A DNA stretch of 64,000 nt from UBA668 sp041918155. Lineage in GTDB: Bacteria > Actinomycetota > Acidimicrobiia > Acidimicrobiales > Ilumatobacteraceae. The stretch lies in the NCBI GenBank assembly GCA_041918155.1, contig JAYRWH010000067.1, positions 1 through 64,000 on the forward strand, read 5' to 3'. Within the stretch, counting starts at the first letter, position 1, and each line of letters begins with the position of its first letter. Under the pieces are notes generated by a model. The model was not told the origin of the DNA. It saw only the letters and a list, made by a program, of their open reading frames with translations, and made no database searches. Shown here one piece after another: positions 1 through 7,680 of the stretch. The translations under genes were made by a program, and so were the position numbers.

Positions 1-1858
1 CGCCGGCGCCCGCCCCCCCCACGACCTTGAGGCCGGCCATCACCGCGCTCGCCGCGTTGGTGCCATGCGCGCTGGAGGGGATGAGGCACACCGTGCGCCC
101 GATGTCGCCGCGGCTGCGGTGGTAGGCGCGAATCGCGAGCAATCCGGCGAACTCGCCCTGGCTGCCGGCGTTGGGTTGCAGGCTCACCGCGTCGTAACCA
201 GTGACCGCGACGAGCATCGCTTCGAGCTGAGCGATCATCTCGCGGTAGCCCTCGGTCTCGTCGTCCGGAGCGAACGGGTGCAGACCCGAGAACTCGGGCC
301 ACGTGATCGGCATCATCTCCGCCGCGGCGTTGAGCTTCATCGTGCACGACCCGAGCGGGATCATCGTGCGGTCGAGCGCGAGGTCCTTGTCGGCCAGCCG
401 GCGCAGGTAGCGCAGCATCTCGTGCTCGGAGTGGTAGCGGTGGAACACGGCCTGCGGCAGGACCTCATCGTTCCTGCGGTCGCGCAGACCGTCGAGTGCG
501 TCAGTGGCGTCGGTCGACAACCGCGCGTCGACACCGAACAGCGCAAGCACTTGCTCGACCACGGCGACCGTCGTGGTCTCGTCGAAGCTGAACGACACGT
601 GGCACTCGTCAAGACCGCGCAGATCGAGCCCGCCAGCGCGGCCCGCCGCCAGCACCGCCTCGGCATCGCACTCCACCGCGAGCGTGTCGAACCAGGTGTC
701 GTGCACCAACATGACACCACCGGAACCGAGCGCGACAGCGGCCAGCGAGGCGAGGCGTTGCACGCGCTCGGCGATGCGGCGCAGGCCTTCTGGTCCGTGC
801 CAGCAGGCGTACATGCCGGCCATGTTCGCGAGCAGCACCTGCGCGGTGCAGATGTTGGAGGTGGCCCTCTCGCGGCGAATGTGCTGCTCACGTGTCTGCA
901 ACGCGAGGCGCAGCGCGGGGCGGCCCTCGGTGTCGGTGCTCACGCCGACGAGGCGGCCGGGCATCGACCGCGTGAGTGCCTCGCTGGTGGCCATGAACGC
1001 GGCGTGCGGGCCGCCAAAACCCATCGGGACGCCGAACCGTTGCGCCGATCCGATCGCGATGTCGGCCCCGAGAGCGCCCGGGGGAGTGGTGAGCACGCAT
1101 GCCAAGAGGTCGGTGGCCACCACGACCATCGCTCCCGTGGCGTGGGCCGCGTCGATCGCAGCGCGCCAGTCGGGAACTGCACCGGTGGAAGTGGGCAGGC
1201 TGAAGAGCACTCCGAAGCAGTCGGCGGGAGCGAACGACGCCGCGTCACCGCCGACCTCGACGACCTCGATCCCGAGTGGCTCGGCGCGGGTGTGCAGCAC
1301 CGCAATCGTCTGCGGATGGGTGTCGTGGTGCACCAGGAAACGACTGGACGTCGCCTTCGAGGACCGGCGGGCCATCGTCATCGCCTCGGCCGCGGCAGTG
1401 GCCTCGTCGAGCAGCGATGCGTTGGCCAACTCCATCCCGGTGAGCCCGGCCACCATCGTTTGGTAGTTGAGCAGGGCCTCCAGGCGGCCCTGGCTGATCT
1501 CGGGCTGGTAGGGCGTGTAGGCCGTGTACCAGGCCGGGTTCTCCAAGACGTTGCGCTGAATCACCGGCGGCACCAACGTGCCGTAGTAGCCCATGCCGAT
1601 GAGGCTCGTGCGCGGCCGGTTGCGCGACGCCATCGCCTTCAGCTCGCCGAGCACGTCCTCCACGGTGCGCGGGCCGGGCAGCGGCAGCGCCTCGGCCATG
1701 CGGATCGTGGACGGCACGGTCTGCGCGAGCAACTCGTCGATCGAGCTGACGCCGATCGTGGCGAGCATGTGGGCGCGCTCGGCGGGGGAGGGGCCGATGT
1801 GGCGGTTGACGAAATCATCGACGGCGAACAGGTCGGCGAGTGTGGGGTGTGCGTCCAT
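1..1858 (-). CDS. gcvP: Glycine dehydrogenase (decarboxylating), P protein; 3' end beyond window
   Basis: P protein of the glycine cleavage system: PLP-dependent decarboxylation of glycine, passing the aminomethyl group to lipoylated H protein. About 619 of the usual ~950 residues are visible: the N-terminal half and the start of the C-terminal half, with PLGSCTMKLN near residue 500 and SSAHGTNAAS near 596. The PLP-lysine region lies beyond the window edge. The ATG at 1858 has GGAGG 7 nt upstream and starts the family-typical N-terminus (MDAHPTLADLF, NRHIGPS). The gene lies directly downstream of a tandem glycine riboswitch, so induction by glycine is expected. Identification is secure. Confidence 0.96.
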   Translation of the reverse strand, partial: MDAHPTLADLFAVDDFVNRHIGPSPAERAHMLATIGVSSIDELLAQTVPSTIRMAEALPLPGPRTVEDVLGELKAMASRNRPRTSLIGMGYYGTLVPPVIQRNVLENPAWYTAYTPYQPEISQGRLEALLNYQTMVAGLTGMELANASLLDEATAAAEAMTMARRSSKATSSRFLVHHDTHPQTIAVLHTRAEPLGIEVVEVGGDAASFAPADCFGVLFSLPTSTGAVPDWRAAIDAAHATGAMVVVATDLLACVLTTPPGALGADIAIGSAQRFGVPMGFGGPHAAFMATSEALTRSMPGRLVGVSTDTEGRPALRLALQTREQHIRRERATSNICTAQVLLANMAGMYACWHGPEGLRRIAERVQRLASLAAVALGSGGVMLVHDTWFDTLAVECDAEAVLAAGRAGGLDLRGLDECHVSFSFDETTTVAVVEQVLALFGVDARLSTDATDALDGLRDRRNDEVLPQAVFHRYHSEHEMLRYLRRLADKDLALDRTMIPLGSCTMKLNAAAEMMPITWPEFSGLHPFAPDDETEGYREMIAQLEAMLVAVTGYDAVSLQPNAGSQGEFAGLLAIRAYHRSRGDIGRTVCLIPSSAHGTNAASAVMAGLKVVGGAGAG

Positions 1859-1890
1859 GTAGAGGCCTCCGGCGTGCGGTGCGTGAACTG

Positions 1891-2095
1891 CTTCCCCCGC
1901 TGTCATTGGTGCCTGAGAGCTTTCCCCGGGCCGGACGAACCGGTGATCCGGGTTTCCCCGTCGGCGAGCCGGCGTGTCCGACTGCTTTCCAGCGTTGCCC
2001 ACCCGATCGGTCCGTTGGCCTGAGAGATTCCGGGGAGGTTGCTCCTTCGGCGCCGACCGCGCTGGCTGCGTGGGCGACTCTCCCGACCGGGTGTG
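1891..2095 (-). promoter_or_regulatory. Tandem glycine riboswitch upstream of gcvP
   Basis: Read on the minus strand, the leader holds two consecutive glycine aptamers. The first (about 2095-1999) has CGGGAGAG, then GCCGAAGGAGCAACCTCC and ATCTCTCAGGC. The second (about 1998-1891) has a GCTGGAAAGC start and AGCTCTCAGGCACC followed by GACAGCGGGG. These are the conserved core blocks of the gcvT-type glycine riboswitch. The 3' end is about 30 nt before the gcvP ATG, leaving room for control of the GGAGG ribosome binding site. A specific terminator or expression platform was not resolved. Confidence 0.93.
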
Positions 2096-2167
2096 TGGCA
2101 CTTCGGACCCTACTTGCTGTGCGCCCTGCCTGCGGCGATCGCCCGCAGCCTCGCTACGTTCGGGCGC

Positions 2168-2915
2168 ATGCCCACTACGCCCTCCCTGCTCGACAGCGTC
2201 CGCGCGCTCACCGCCCCGGTCGGCGAACTCGGTGGGTGGTGGATGCTCGCCGACGAGGTGCTCGCACCCGGCAAGGCGTTCGGCTACCCGAACGGCTACG
2301 CGTACTACGTCACCGGTCGTGGGGGGGGTGCTCGGTGATGTCGACGCCGACGTGGTGGCCTCCGCGTTCGGCTTCTTCCACCCGGCGCTCATCCGCAAGA
2401 TGTGGCAGCGTGGCTTGGAGGTGGAACCCGCTCGCGCCGCCGCGACGCGTTACGGGGATGCATGTGCCGAGTACGGGCGCCGGCGTATGGCTACGTTCGG
2501 GCAGTCCGAGCGCCTCGCCGAACTCGCCGGGAAGGTGGCCGCCGGCGTCGATGTCAGTGGCCTCGCGCTCTTTGCCGGTTGGCGCGCCCACCCCCTGCCC
2601 GACGATGCCCGCGGCAGGGCGTACCAACTGCTCCACGTGCTGCGCGAGTTGCGCGGCAGCGTGCACGTGCTCGCCGTCGCGGCCAGCGGGTTGACGCCGT
2701 TGCAGGCGGTGCTCGCCACCGGTGGCGAGGAGAACGCCAACCGCTTCGGCTGGCCGCGGCCGTACACCGACGTCGCGCCGGCGGTCAAGGAATCGGCGGA
2801 ATTGCTCACGGACCAGGTGCTCGCCCGCCTCTACAGCGAGGTGATCGATGAGGCGGAGGCGGGCGAGTTGGCAAACCTCGCTCACGACCTGCGCCGATGC
2901 TTCACTACCCTCTGA
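2168..2915 (+). pseudogene. SCO6745/SalK-like family protein, frameshifted in a G8 run
   Basis: The first frame opens at ATG 2168 (MPTTPSLLDSVRALTAPVG) and stops at 2338. The second frame carries the rest, from about 2322 to 2915 (GDVDADVVASAFGFFHPALI onward). The frames meet at the eight-G run 2321-2328: removing one G gives a continuous protein of about 248 residues reading TGRGGVLGDVDADVV. The features (FHPALIRKMW, an ARG-AYQLLHVLRELRGSVHV segment, a GLTPLQAVLATGG segment) match the actinobacterial SCO6745 family, whose function is unknown; a second member is at 36322. The box TACGTT (2155-2160) ends 7 nt before the ATG. The break may be a homopolymer sequencing error, since the downstream frame looks fully conserved. 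Confidence 0.72.
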
Positions 2916-3032
2916 CGCGCACTGCTCATGTGAGTAATCGGGGAAATGAGTAACGCGGTACTCATGACGCCGTCGGCGCCGGGGGCGCATGATCGGCCTG
3001 CACAAGCACGGTACGAGACGAGGAGAACCGCA

Positions 3033-3443
3033 ATGGGCATGTTCAAGCAGATGAAGGACATGAAGGACATGGTGCACGCGGCACCGGGCATGGTCGATCA
3101 GGCCCAGCAGATGGCCGCCAACGCACAACTGATGCAACAGCAGGCAATGGCCCAGCAGCAAGCGGCAATGGCGCAGGCGATGCAGGCTCAGCAGGCCGCC
3201 ACGCTTGGCGCCGCCCCGACGGGTGCGATGGAGCCGATCGCCGGTGTCGGCCTCGAGCTGTACGCCCGCATCGTCAAGGCGATTGCCCCGCTCAACTACG
3301 ACCAGTCGGCGTTGCCCGGCATCGCCGCCTCGCACGGCGTCGATGGCGCGTCGTGGCAGCAGGCCCACGACGGTTGGAACGCCCGCATCCAGGGCGACCC
3401 CACCGTCGCCAAGGCCTTCTCGGACGTCTACCGGACGGTCTGA
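3033..3443 (+). CDS. Met/Gln-rich coiled-coil protein, first of a twin pair
   Basis: Small cytoplasmic-looking protein of 136 residues with no signal peptide. The N-terminal half (MGMFKQMKDMKDM, then Q/M/A-rich helix to about residue 55) is predicted to be amphipathic or coiled coil. The C-terminal half (about 60-136) is a compact domain with GVGLELYARIVKAIAPLNYDQ and HGVDGASWQQAHDGWNARI. ATG 3033 is chosen because AGGAGA lies just upstream and the downstream partner begins in the same way (MGFFKDIKTLKDQ). Only 2 bp separate it from that partner, so they form an operon. I recognise no family; the function is unknown. Confidence 0.8.
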   Translation: MGMFKQMKDMKDMVHAAPGMVDQAQQMAANAQLMQQQAMAQQQAAMAQAMQAQQAATLGAAPTGAMEPIAGVGLELYARIVKAIAPLNYDQSALPGIAASHGVDGASWQQAHDGWNARIQGDPTVAKAFSDVYRTV

Positions 3444-3445
3444 TC

Positions 3446-3859
3446 ATGGGCTTCTTCAAGGACATCAAGACCCTCAAGGACCAAGGCAACGCGCTGCGCG
3501 AGCAGTACCCGGTGCAGGATCAGCTGGCCAACGCCCAGACGCAGATGGCGCAGGCCAACCAGATGATGGCGCAGATGGCGCAGGCATCGGCCCAGGCGAC
3601 TGCGGCGATAACCAACGGTGTCGACGCCTACGCGACGGTCACCACCGCCACACAGACCGGGGCGATGATGAACTTCAACCCGGTCATCGATCTGGAACTG
3701 CTCGTGATGATGCCGAGCGGTGTGCCGATGCCGGTTCGTCGCCAAGAGACGGTGCAGCAGGTCTACCTGGCCCGCTGCCAGCCGGGCTCGCGGCTCAAGG
3801 TGAAGGTCGATCCGAACAACCCGAACGGGTTGTGGATCGATTGGGCGTCGCCGGCCTGA
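3446..3859 (+). CDS. Met/Gln-rich protein, second of the twin pair
   Basis: Protein of 137 residues whose N-terminus (MGFFKDIKTLKDQGNALREQ, then a Q/M-rich helix to about residue 50) resembles that of the preceding gene. The C-terminal part is different: MMNFNPVIDLELLVMMPSGVPMPVRRQETVQQVYL-type beta-rich sequence ending LWIDWASPA. That part resembles the small domains that handle electrostatic or membrane-associated regulation in actinobacterial hypotheticals, but no domain name can be assigned. The start is ATG 3446, 2 bp after the previous stop, implying co-translation and probably a physical partnership. Function unknown. Confidence 0.8.
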   Translation: MGFFKDIKTLKDQGNALREQYPVQDQLANAQTQMAQANQMMAQMAQASAQATAAITNGVDAYATVTTATQTGAMMNFNPVIDLELLVMMPSGVPMPVRRQETVQQVYLARCQPGSRLKVKVDPNNPNGLWIDWASPA

Positions 3860-3938
3860 CGGCCGTTCGACACCCGTAGCTCGACGGGAGGGAAGGGCGC
3901 GGGGTGCACCGTTGCGTGCGCCCCGCGATCCTTTTCGT

Positions 3939-5186
3939 CTACTCGACGGTGCCGTAGGCGCCGCTGCCTCCCGTCGTCGCTGTCGCGCGCACCTCGCTGA
4001 CCGATGCGCGCAGGTCGCGCACGAAGGAGGAGATCAGTCCGTCGTGCACTGCATTCACCGTGCAATGCAGCGACCGAGGCGGGCCCTGGCGGTCGACGTA
4101 CCACTCGCGGCGCAACAACGCGTCGGCCACCGCGAACACGTCCAGATCCTCGGGATCGGCGGCGGTGAACGCGACGAGCGTGGTGTCCGGCGGGGCGAGT
4201 ACACGCAACCCTGGCGTGGCCTCGATCGCCTCGGCAAGCTCGAGCGCCGCGCGGCGAGCGGCCGCCGTCAGGCGCAGGTACCCATCGTCGCCGAGGTAGT
4301 GCATCACGGCCCACGCCGCGGCCCACGGCCCGCCACCCTTGCTGCCGAGCACCGCTGGTGACCCGTAGAGGCCGCCGAGCCAGTTCTGGGTGACGAACGT
4401 TTGGTACGCCCGCAAGCGCTTGTCGCGGTGGATGATCACCGACGCGCCCTTTGCCGTGTAGCCGTACTTGTGGAGGTCGATGGAAATGCTGGTGACGCCG
4501 GGGACGCGGAAGTCCCACGGTGCCACGGTTTCACCGAGGCGGGCGAGGTAGGTGAGCGTCACCCCGCCCATGCACGCGTCCACATGGCAGTTGATGTCGC
4601 GCTCGGCCGCGAGCGCGGCGATCTCGGGGATCGGGTCGACGACGCCCTGCGGGTACTGAGGCGCCGAGCCGACGACGAGCACGGTGTCGTCGTCGATCGC
4701 GTCGGCCATCGCCGCCGCGTCGGCCCGCCAATCGGCCCCGACAGGAACGCGCCGACTCTCCAGCCCGAAGTAGTAGCAGCCCTTCTCGAACGCGGCGTGC
4801 GCACTCGTCGGCAGCACGACGTTCGGACTGGTGGTTCCCTTCTCCTTGCGGCCGCGCTCGCGGGCGGACTTCACCGCCATGAGCAGGCTTTCGGTGCCGC
4901 CGGTCGTGAGGAATCCGGCAGCGGCGGTGCCACCGTGCACCCATTCGCTCACGATCGCCACGACTTCCTGCTGGACCCTACGAAGGCTTGGAAAGGCGTC
5001 GGTGTTCAGCCCGTTCTCCGCGGCGAGCACGCGGTGGGCGTCCTCGGCGATCGCGAGCACCTCGGGGCCGGCGTGATAGACGAGCGAGAACGCGCGGCCG
5101 TCGCGCCAGCGGATGTCGTCGGCCTTGTAGGACTCCAGTGTCGCGAACACGTCGGCGCGGGGGAGGCCGTGTTGGGGCAGTGTCAT
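3939..5186 (-). CDS. PLP-dependent group II decarboxylase / sphingosine-1-phosphate-lyase-like enzyme
   Basis: Fold-type I PLP enzyme of 415 residues. Visible landmarks are TTGGTESLLMAVKSAR (phosphate-binding loop), a HVDACMGG motif (Asp that binds the pyridine nitrogen) and SIDLHKYGYTAKG, in which the Lys is the Schiff-base residue. This arrangement is that of the glutamate decarboxylase / sphingosine-1-phosphate lyase superfamily. The substrate cannot be read from the sequence; a C-C lyase or amino-acid decarboxylase role is inferred. An ATG at 5201 is also in frame, but TACGTT at 5193-5198 (minus strand) ends 6 nt before ATG 5186, supporting a leaderless start there. It converges with the twin pair. 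Confidence 0.85.
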   Translation of the reverse strand: MTLPQHGLPRADVFATLESYKADDIRWRDGRAFSLVYHAGPEVLAIAEDAHRVLAAENGLNTDAFPSLRRVQQEVVAIVSEWVHGGTAAAGFLTTGGTESLLMAVKSARERGRKEKGTTSPNVVLPTSAHAAFEKGCYYFGLESRRVPVGADWRADAAAMADAIDDDTVLVVGSAPQYPQGVVDPIPEIAALAAERDINCHVDACMGGVTLTYLARLGETVAPWDFRVPGVTSISIDLHKYGYTAKGASVIIHRDKRLRAYQTFVTQNWLGGLYGSPAVLGSKGGGPWAAAWAVMHYLGDDGYLRLTAAARRAALELAEAIEATPGLRVLAPPDTTLVAFTAADPEDLDVFAVADALLRREWYVDRQGPPRSLHCTVNAVHDGLISSFVRDLRASVSEVRATATTGGSGAYGTVE

Positions 5187-5260
5187 GCGCGAAACGTACA
5201 CGCCGCCCGCCGGGCACGGGTGCGGTTGGCTCGATGCTCGCTCACTAGGGTCGGGTAACC

Positions 5261-6097
5261 ATGGGTATCGCGCTCGTCCTCGCGATCGTTGCTGCTGTAC
5301 TGCTCGGCGCCTCCGATCTGTTCGGTGCGCGGGCCTCGCGCAATGCGCCGGCCGTCACTGTCACCCGCACGGCGGTCGGGACGAGCGCGTTGTTGTCGCC
5401 AGTTGTTCTGCTTCTGACCGACTCGCAGTGGATCTTCCGCGACCTGGTGATCGGCGGGATCGCCGGGTTGTGCATGAGCCTGGGGCTGGTCCTGTTGTAC
5501 CGTGGATACGCCGTGGCGCGGATGGGGATCGTCGCCCCGCTGTCGTCCGTGCTGCTCGCTTCCGTGCCGGTGCTGTGGGATGTCGTCAACGGGGTACGCC
5601 CAGGCGCGATCGCTGCGGCCGGCATGGGCGTCGGCGTGATCGCCGTCGTTCTCACGTCGTACACGCCGGGCGGCGTGGGCAGCGTGAGCGCTGGCATCGT
5701 GCTCGGGTTGTCGAGCGGGGTCGCATTCGGCACGGCGTTCACGATGATGGGGGAGGTGTCCGACGCGGCTGGCCTGGCGCCCGTGATCGTGCAGCGGTGG
5801 TCGGCGTTGGCGCTGCTCGTGGTGCTCGGGCTCTTCCGCTCCGAGCCGTTCATTGCGCAGAGGCCGGCGCGATTGATGGCGATGATCGCCGGTGTGCTCG
5901 GCCTGTTCGCCATCGGAGCGCTGCAGTCTGCTTTCCAGCGCGGCGAACTCGGGCCGGTCGCTGTCGCCTCGTCGCAGTTCGCCACCGTCGCCGTGGTGCT
6001 GTCGGTCGTGTTCAACAAGGAGCGCATGCGCTGGTGGCAGGGAATGGGAGTCGGCACGACCGCTGTGGCTGTGGCACTGATCGCCGCCGGTGGATGA
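5261..6097 (+). CDS. EamA/DMT-family membrane transporter
   Basis: Hydrophobic protein of 278 residues with about ten transmembrane helices in two EamA repeats (roughly residues 1-130 and 145-278). It is typical of the drug/metabolite transporter superfamily. LYRGYAVARMGIVAPLSS in the first repeat and FQRGELGPVAVASSQF in the second are the characteristic half-repeat signatures. The substrate is unknown; family members export amino acids, nucleosides or other small metabolites. ATG 5261 is preceded by TAGGGT at 5246-5251 with 9 nt spacing. It is divergent from the PLP decarboxylase, sharing a promoter region of about 75 bp. Confidence 0.88.
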   Translation: MGIALVLAIVAAVLLGASDLFGARASRNAPAVTVTRTAVGTSALLSPVVLLLTDSQWIFRDLVIGGIAGLCMSLGLVLLYRGYAVARMGIVAPLSSVLLASVPVLWDVVNGVRPGAIAAAGMGVGVIAVVLTSYTPGGVGSVSAGIVLGLSSGVAFGTAFTMMGEVSDAAGLAPVIVQRWSALALLVVLGLFRSEPFIAQRPARLMAMIAGVLGLFAIGALQSAFQRGELGPVAVASSQFATVAVVLSVVFNKERMRWWQGMGVGTTAVAVALIAAGG

Positions 6098-6120
6098 TCC
6101 TCGCTCGGTAAGGTGCAGCT

Positions 6121-6491
6121 ATGCCTGACAAGCCCGTCATCACCATCCCGCCGGCGACCCGCCCACCGAACTGCAGATCGACGACGAGATCCTCGGCGAC
6201 GGCGACGAAGCCACGATCGGCAAGCGCGTCATCGTCCACTACGCCGGCGTCGCCTGGAGCACCGGCAAGGAATTCGACGCGAGTTGGAACCGCGGGGAGA
6301 CCTTCGACTTCCGCCTCGGTGCTCGCGAAGTCATCGAGGGCTGGGATCGTGGGGTCAAGGGGATGAAGGTCGGCGGCCGCCGCCGGCTCACCATCCCGGC
6401 CGAACTCGGGTACGGCAGCCGCGGCGCCGGAGGCGTCATCAAGGCGGGAGAGACGCTCGTGTTCGTCGTCGATCTCGTCGCTGTGCGCTGA
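6121..6491 (+). pseudogene. FKBP-type peptidyl-prolyl isomerase with a one-base frameshift
   Basis: The ATG frame reads MPDKPVITIPP and then loses the family. The +1 frame from about 6155 reads a full FKBP domain: DPPTELQIDDEILGDGDEA, VHYAGVAWSTGKEFDASW, FDFRLGAREVIEGWDRGV, RRRLTIPAELGYG, stop at 6491. Adding a single G in the CCGCCGGCGACC stretch near 6154 restores a protein of 123 residues with the usual PPGDPPTEL junction. FKBPs catalyse prolyl cis-trans isomerisation; no signal peptide is present. TAAGGT (6109-6114) ends 6 nt before the ATG. Domain and promoter are intact, so a sequencing error is at least as likely as real decay. Confidence 0.82.
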
Positions 6492-6514
6492 ACCGGCGTC
6501 GCAGGCCTGGGCCG

Positions 6515-7603
6515 TCAGGGCTCGACGTAGCGGCGCACGGCCACGACGCGAGACATCGGGATCGCTCCGATGCGCACGAGCTCGCCGGATCGTGGCGCGT
6601 GAATCCATTGAGTGGAGCTGATCGCGATACCCACGTGGCTGATCACCCCGCTGCCGCTCGACGACTCGAGGAAGACGAGGTCGCCGGGTTGGATCGCCTG
6701 TCGGGCCCAATCGACCGTGGTGCCCAGCCGGGCCTGAGCTGCCGAGTAGTGCGGCAGCTTCACGCCGATCTCCGCGTAGGCGGCGAGCGTGAGGCCCGAG
6801 CAATCCCATGAGTCGGGGCCAGCGGCGTTGAAGCGATACGGCTCGCCCAACTGGGCCCGGGCGAACGCAAGCACCGTGGCGAGCTTGCCGTTCTGACCGG
6901 CGGGGCTGTTCTGCTCCGGCGTCTGGCCGGACGGCGGCGCCGCGGCCGGCAGCGCGCCGCCGGCCGGCACGATGAGCTGCATCCCCGCGTGGATCACGCT
7001 CGCCTTGGAGAAGTGATTGGCGTCGAGCAGCTGGATCAACGTTACGTTGAGCTTCAGGGAGATACGAATGAGCGAGTCACCCTTCACCACCGTGTAGAGC
7101 AGCGCTGTGGCGGTGGCCGGGGCCGCGGGCGCCGGAGTCGCCGCGGGCGCCGGCAGCGTGGCGCCCGCGGGGACGAGGAGTTGCATCCCGGGGGTGATCA
7201 CGCTGCTGCGGGTCAGCTTGTTGACCGCGAGCAGGTCGGCCAGGCTGACCTGCAGACGGCCGGCGATGCGCAGCAGCGAATCGCCCTTGATCACCGTGTA
7301 GGTGGCCAGCGGCGTCGCCGGTGGGCTGCCGGGCAGCGATCCACCGGCTGGCACCTGCAGCTGCATGCCGGGCAGAATGAGGCTGGAGGCGGTGAGGTGG
7401 TTGAGCGCGAGCAGGTCGGCAAGGCGGGTGTGCACCTTGGCGGCGATGCCGCTCAGGGAGTCACCCTTGACGACCGTGTAGACGAACCCGCTCGGCGCGA
7501 CCGTCGTCACCGGCCCGGCCGCCGACACCTCAGGCGCGACGGGGGCGCTGGCGAGCCCAGCAGCGAGACAGCCGATCAGCAGCGAACGGATCACACGGCA
7601 CAT
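6515..7603 (-). CDS. Secreted LysM-NlpC/P60 peptidoglycan endopeptidase
   Basis: Secreted wall hydrolase of 362 residues: signal peptide (about 1-27, SLLIGCLAAGLASAPVAPEVSA), three LysM domains (each YTVVKGDSL..I...., ending ILPGMQLQVPAGG-like) separated by Ala/Pro linkers, then an NlpC/P60 domain from about residue 245. The predicted catalytic Cys is in DSWDCSGLTLAAY, the His in SHVGIAIS and the third polar residue in IHAPRSGE. Members cleave the D-Glu-meso-DAP bond in peptidoglycan stems, usually at the septum. ATG 7603 follows a GGAGGG about 14 nt upstream. It lies 77 bp downstream of the M23 gene on the same strand, suggesting joint expression. Confidence 0.92.
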   Translation of the reverse strand: MCRVIRSLLIGCLAAGLASAPVAPEVSAAGPVTTVAPSGFVYTVVKGDSLSGIAAKVHTRLADLLALNHLTASSLILPGMQLQVPAGGSLPGSPPATPLATYTVIKGDSLLRIAGRLQVSLADLLAVNKLTRSSVITPGMQLLVPAGATLPAPAATPAPAAPATATALLYTVVKGDSLIRISLKLNVTLIQLLDANHFSKASVIHAGMQLIVPAGGALPAAAPPSGQTPEQNSPAGQNGKLATVLAFARAQLGEPYRFNAAGPDSWDCSGLTLAAYAEIGVKLPHYSAAQARLGTTVDWARQAIQPGDLVFLESSSGSGVISHVGIAISSTQWIHAPRSGELVRIGAIPMSRVVAVRRYVEP

Positions 7604-7680
7604 ACGATCAATATCGGCACCCTCCAGTTGAACTTTACGGTTTCTTGACCTGTTCGGGTCTTCGGTCCGAGTGCGGGCGA

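Noticed and set aside
65..2023. Long plus-strand open frame of about 650 codons
   Set aside because: It lies antisense to gcvP and the riboswitch, and its translation has the Arg/His/Gly composition typical of GC-rich antisense frames.
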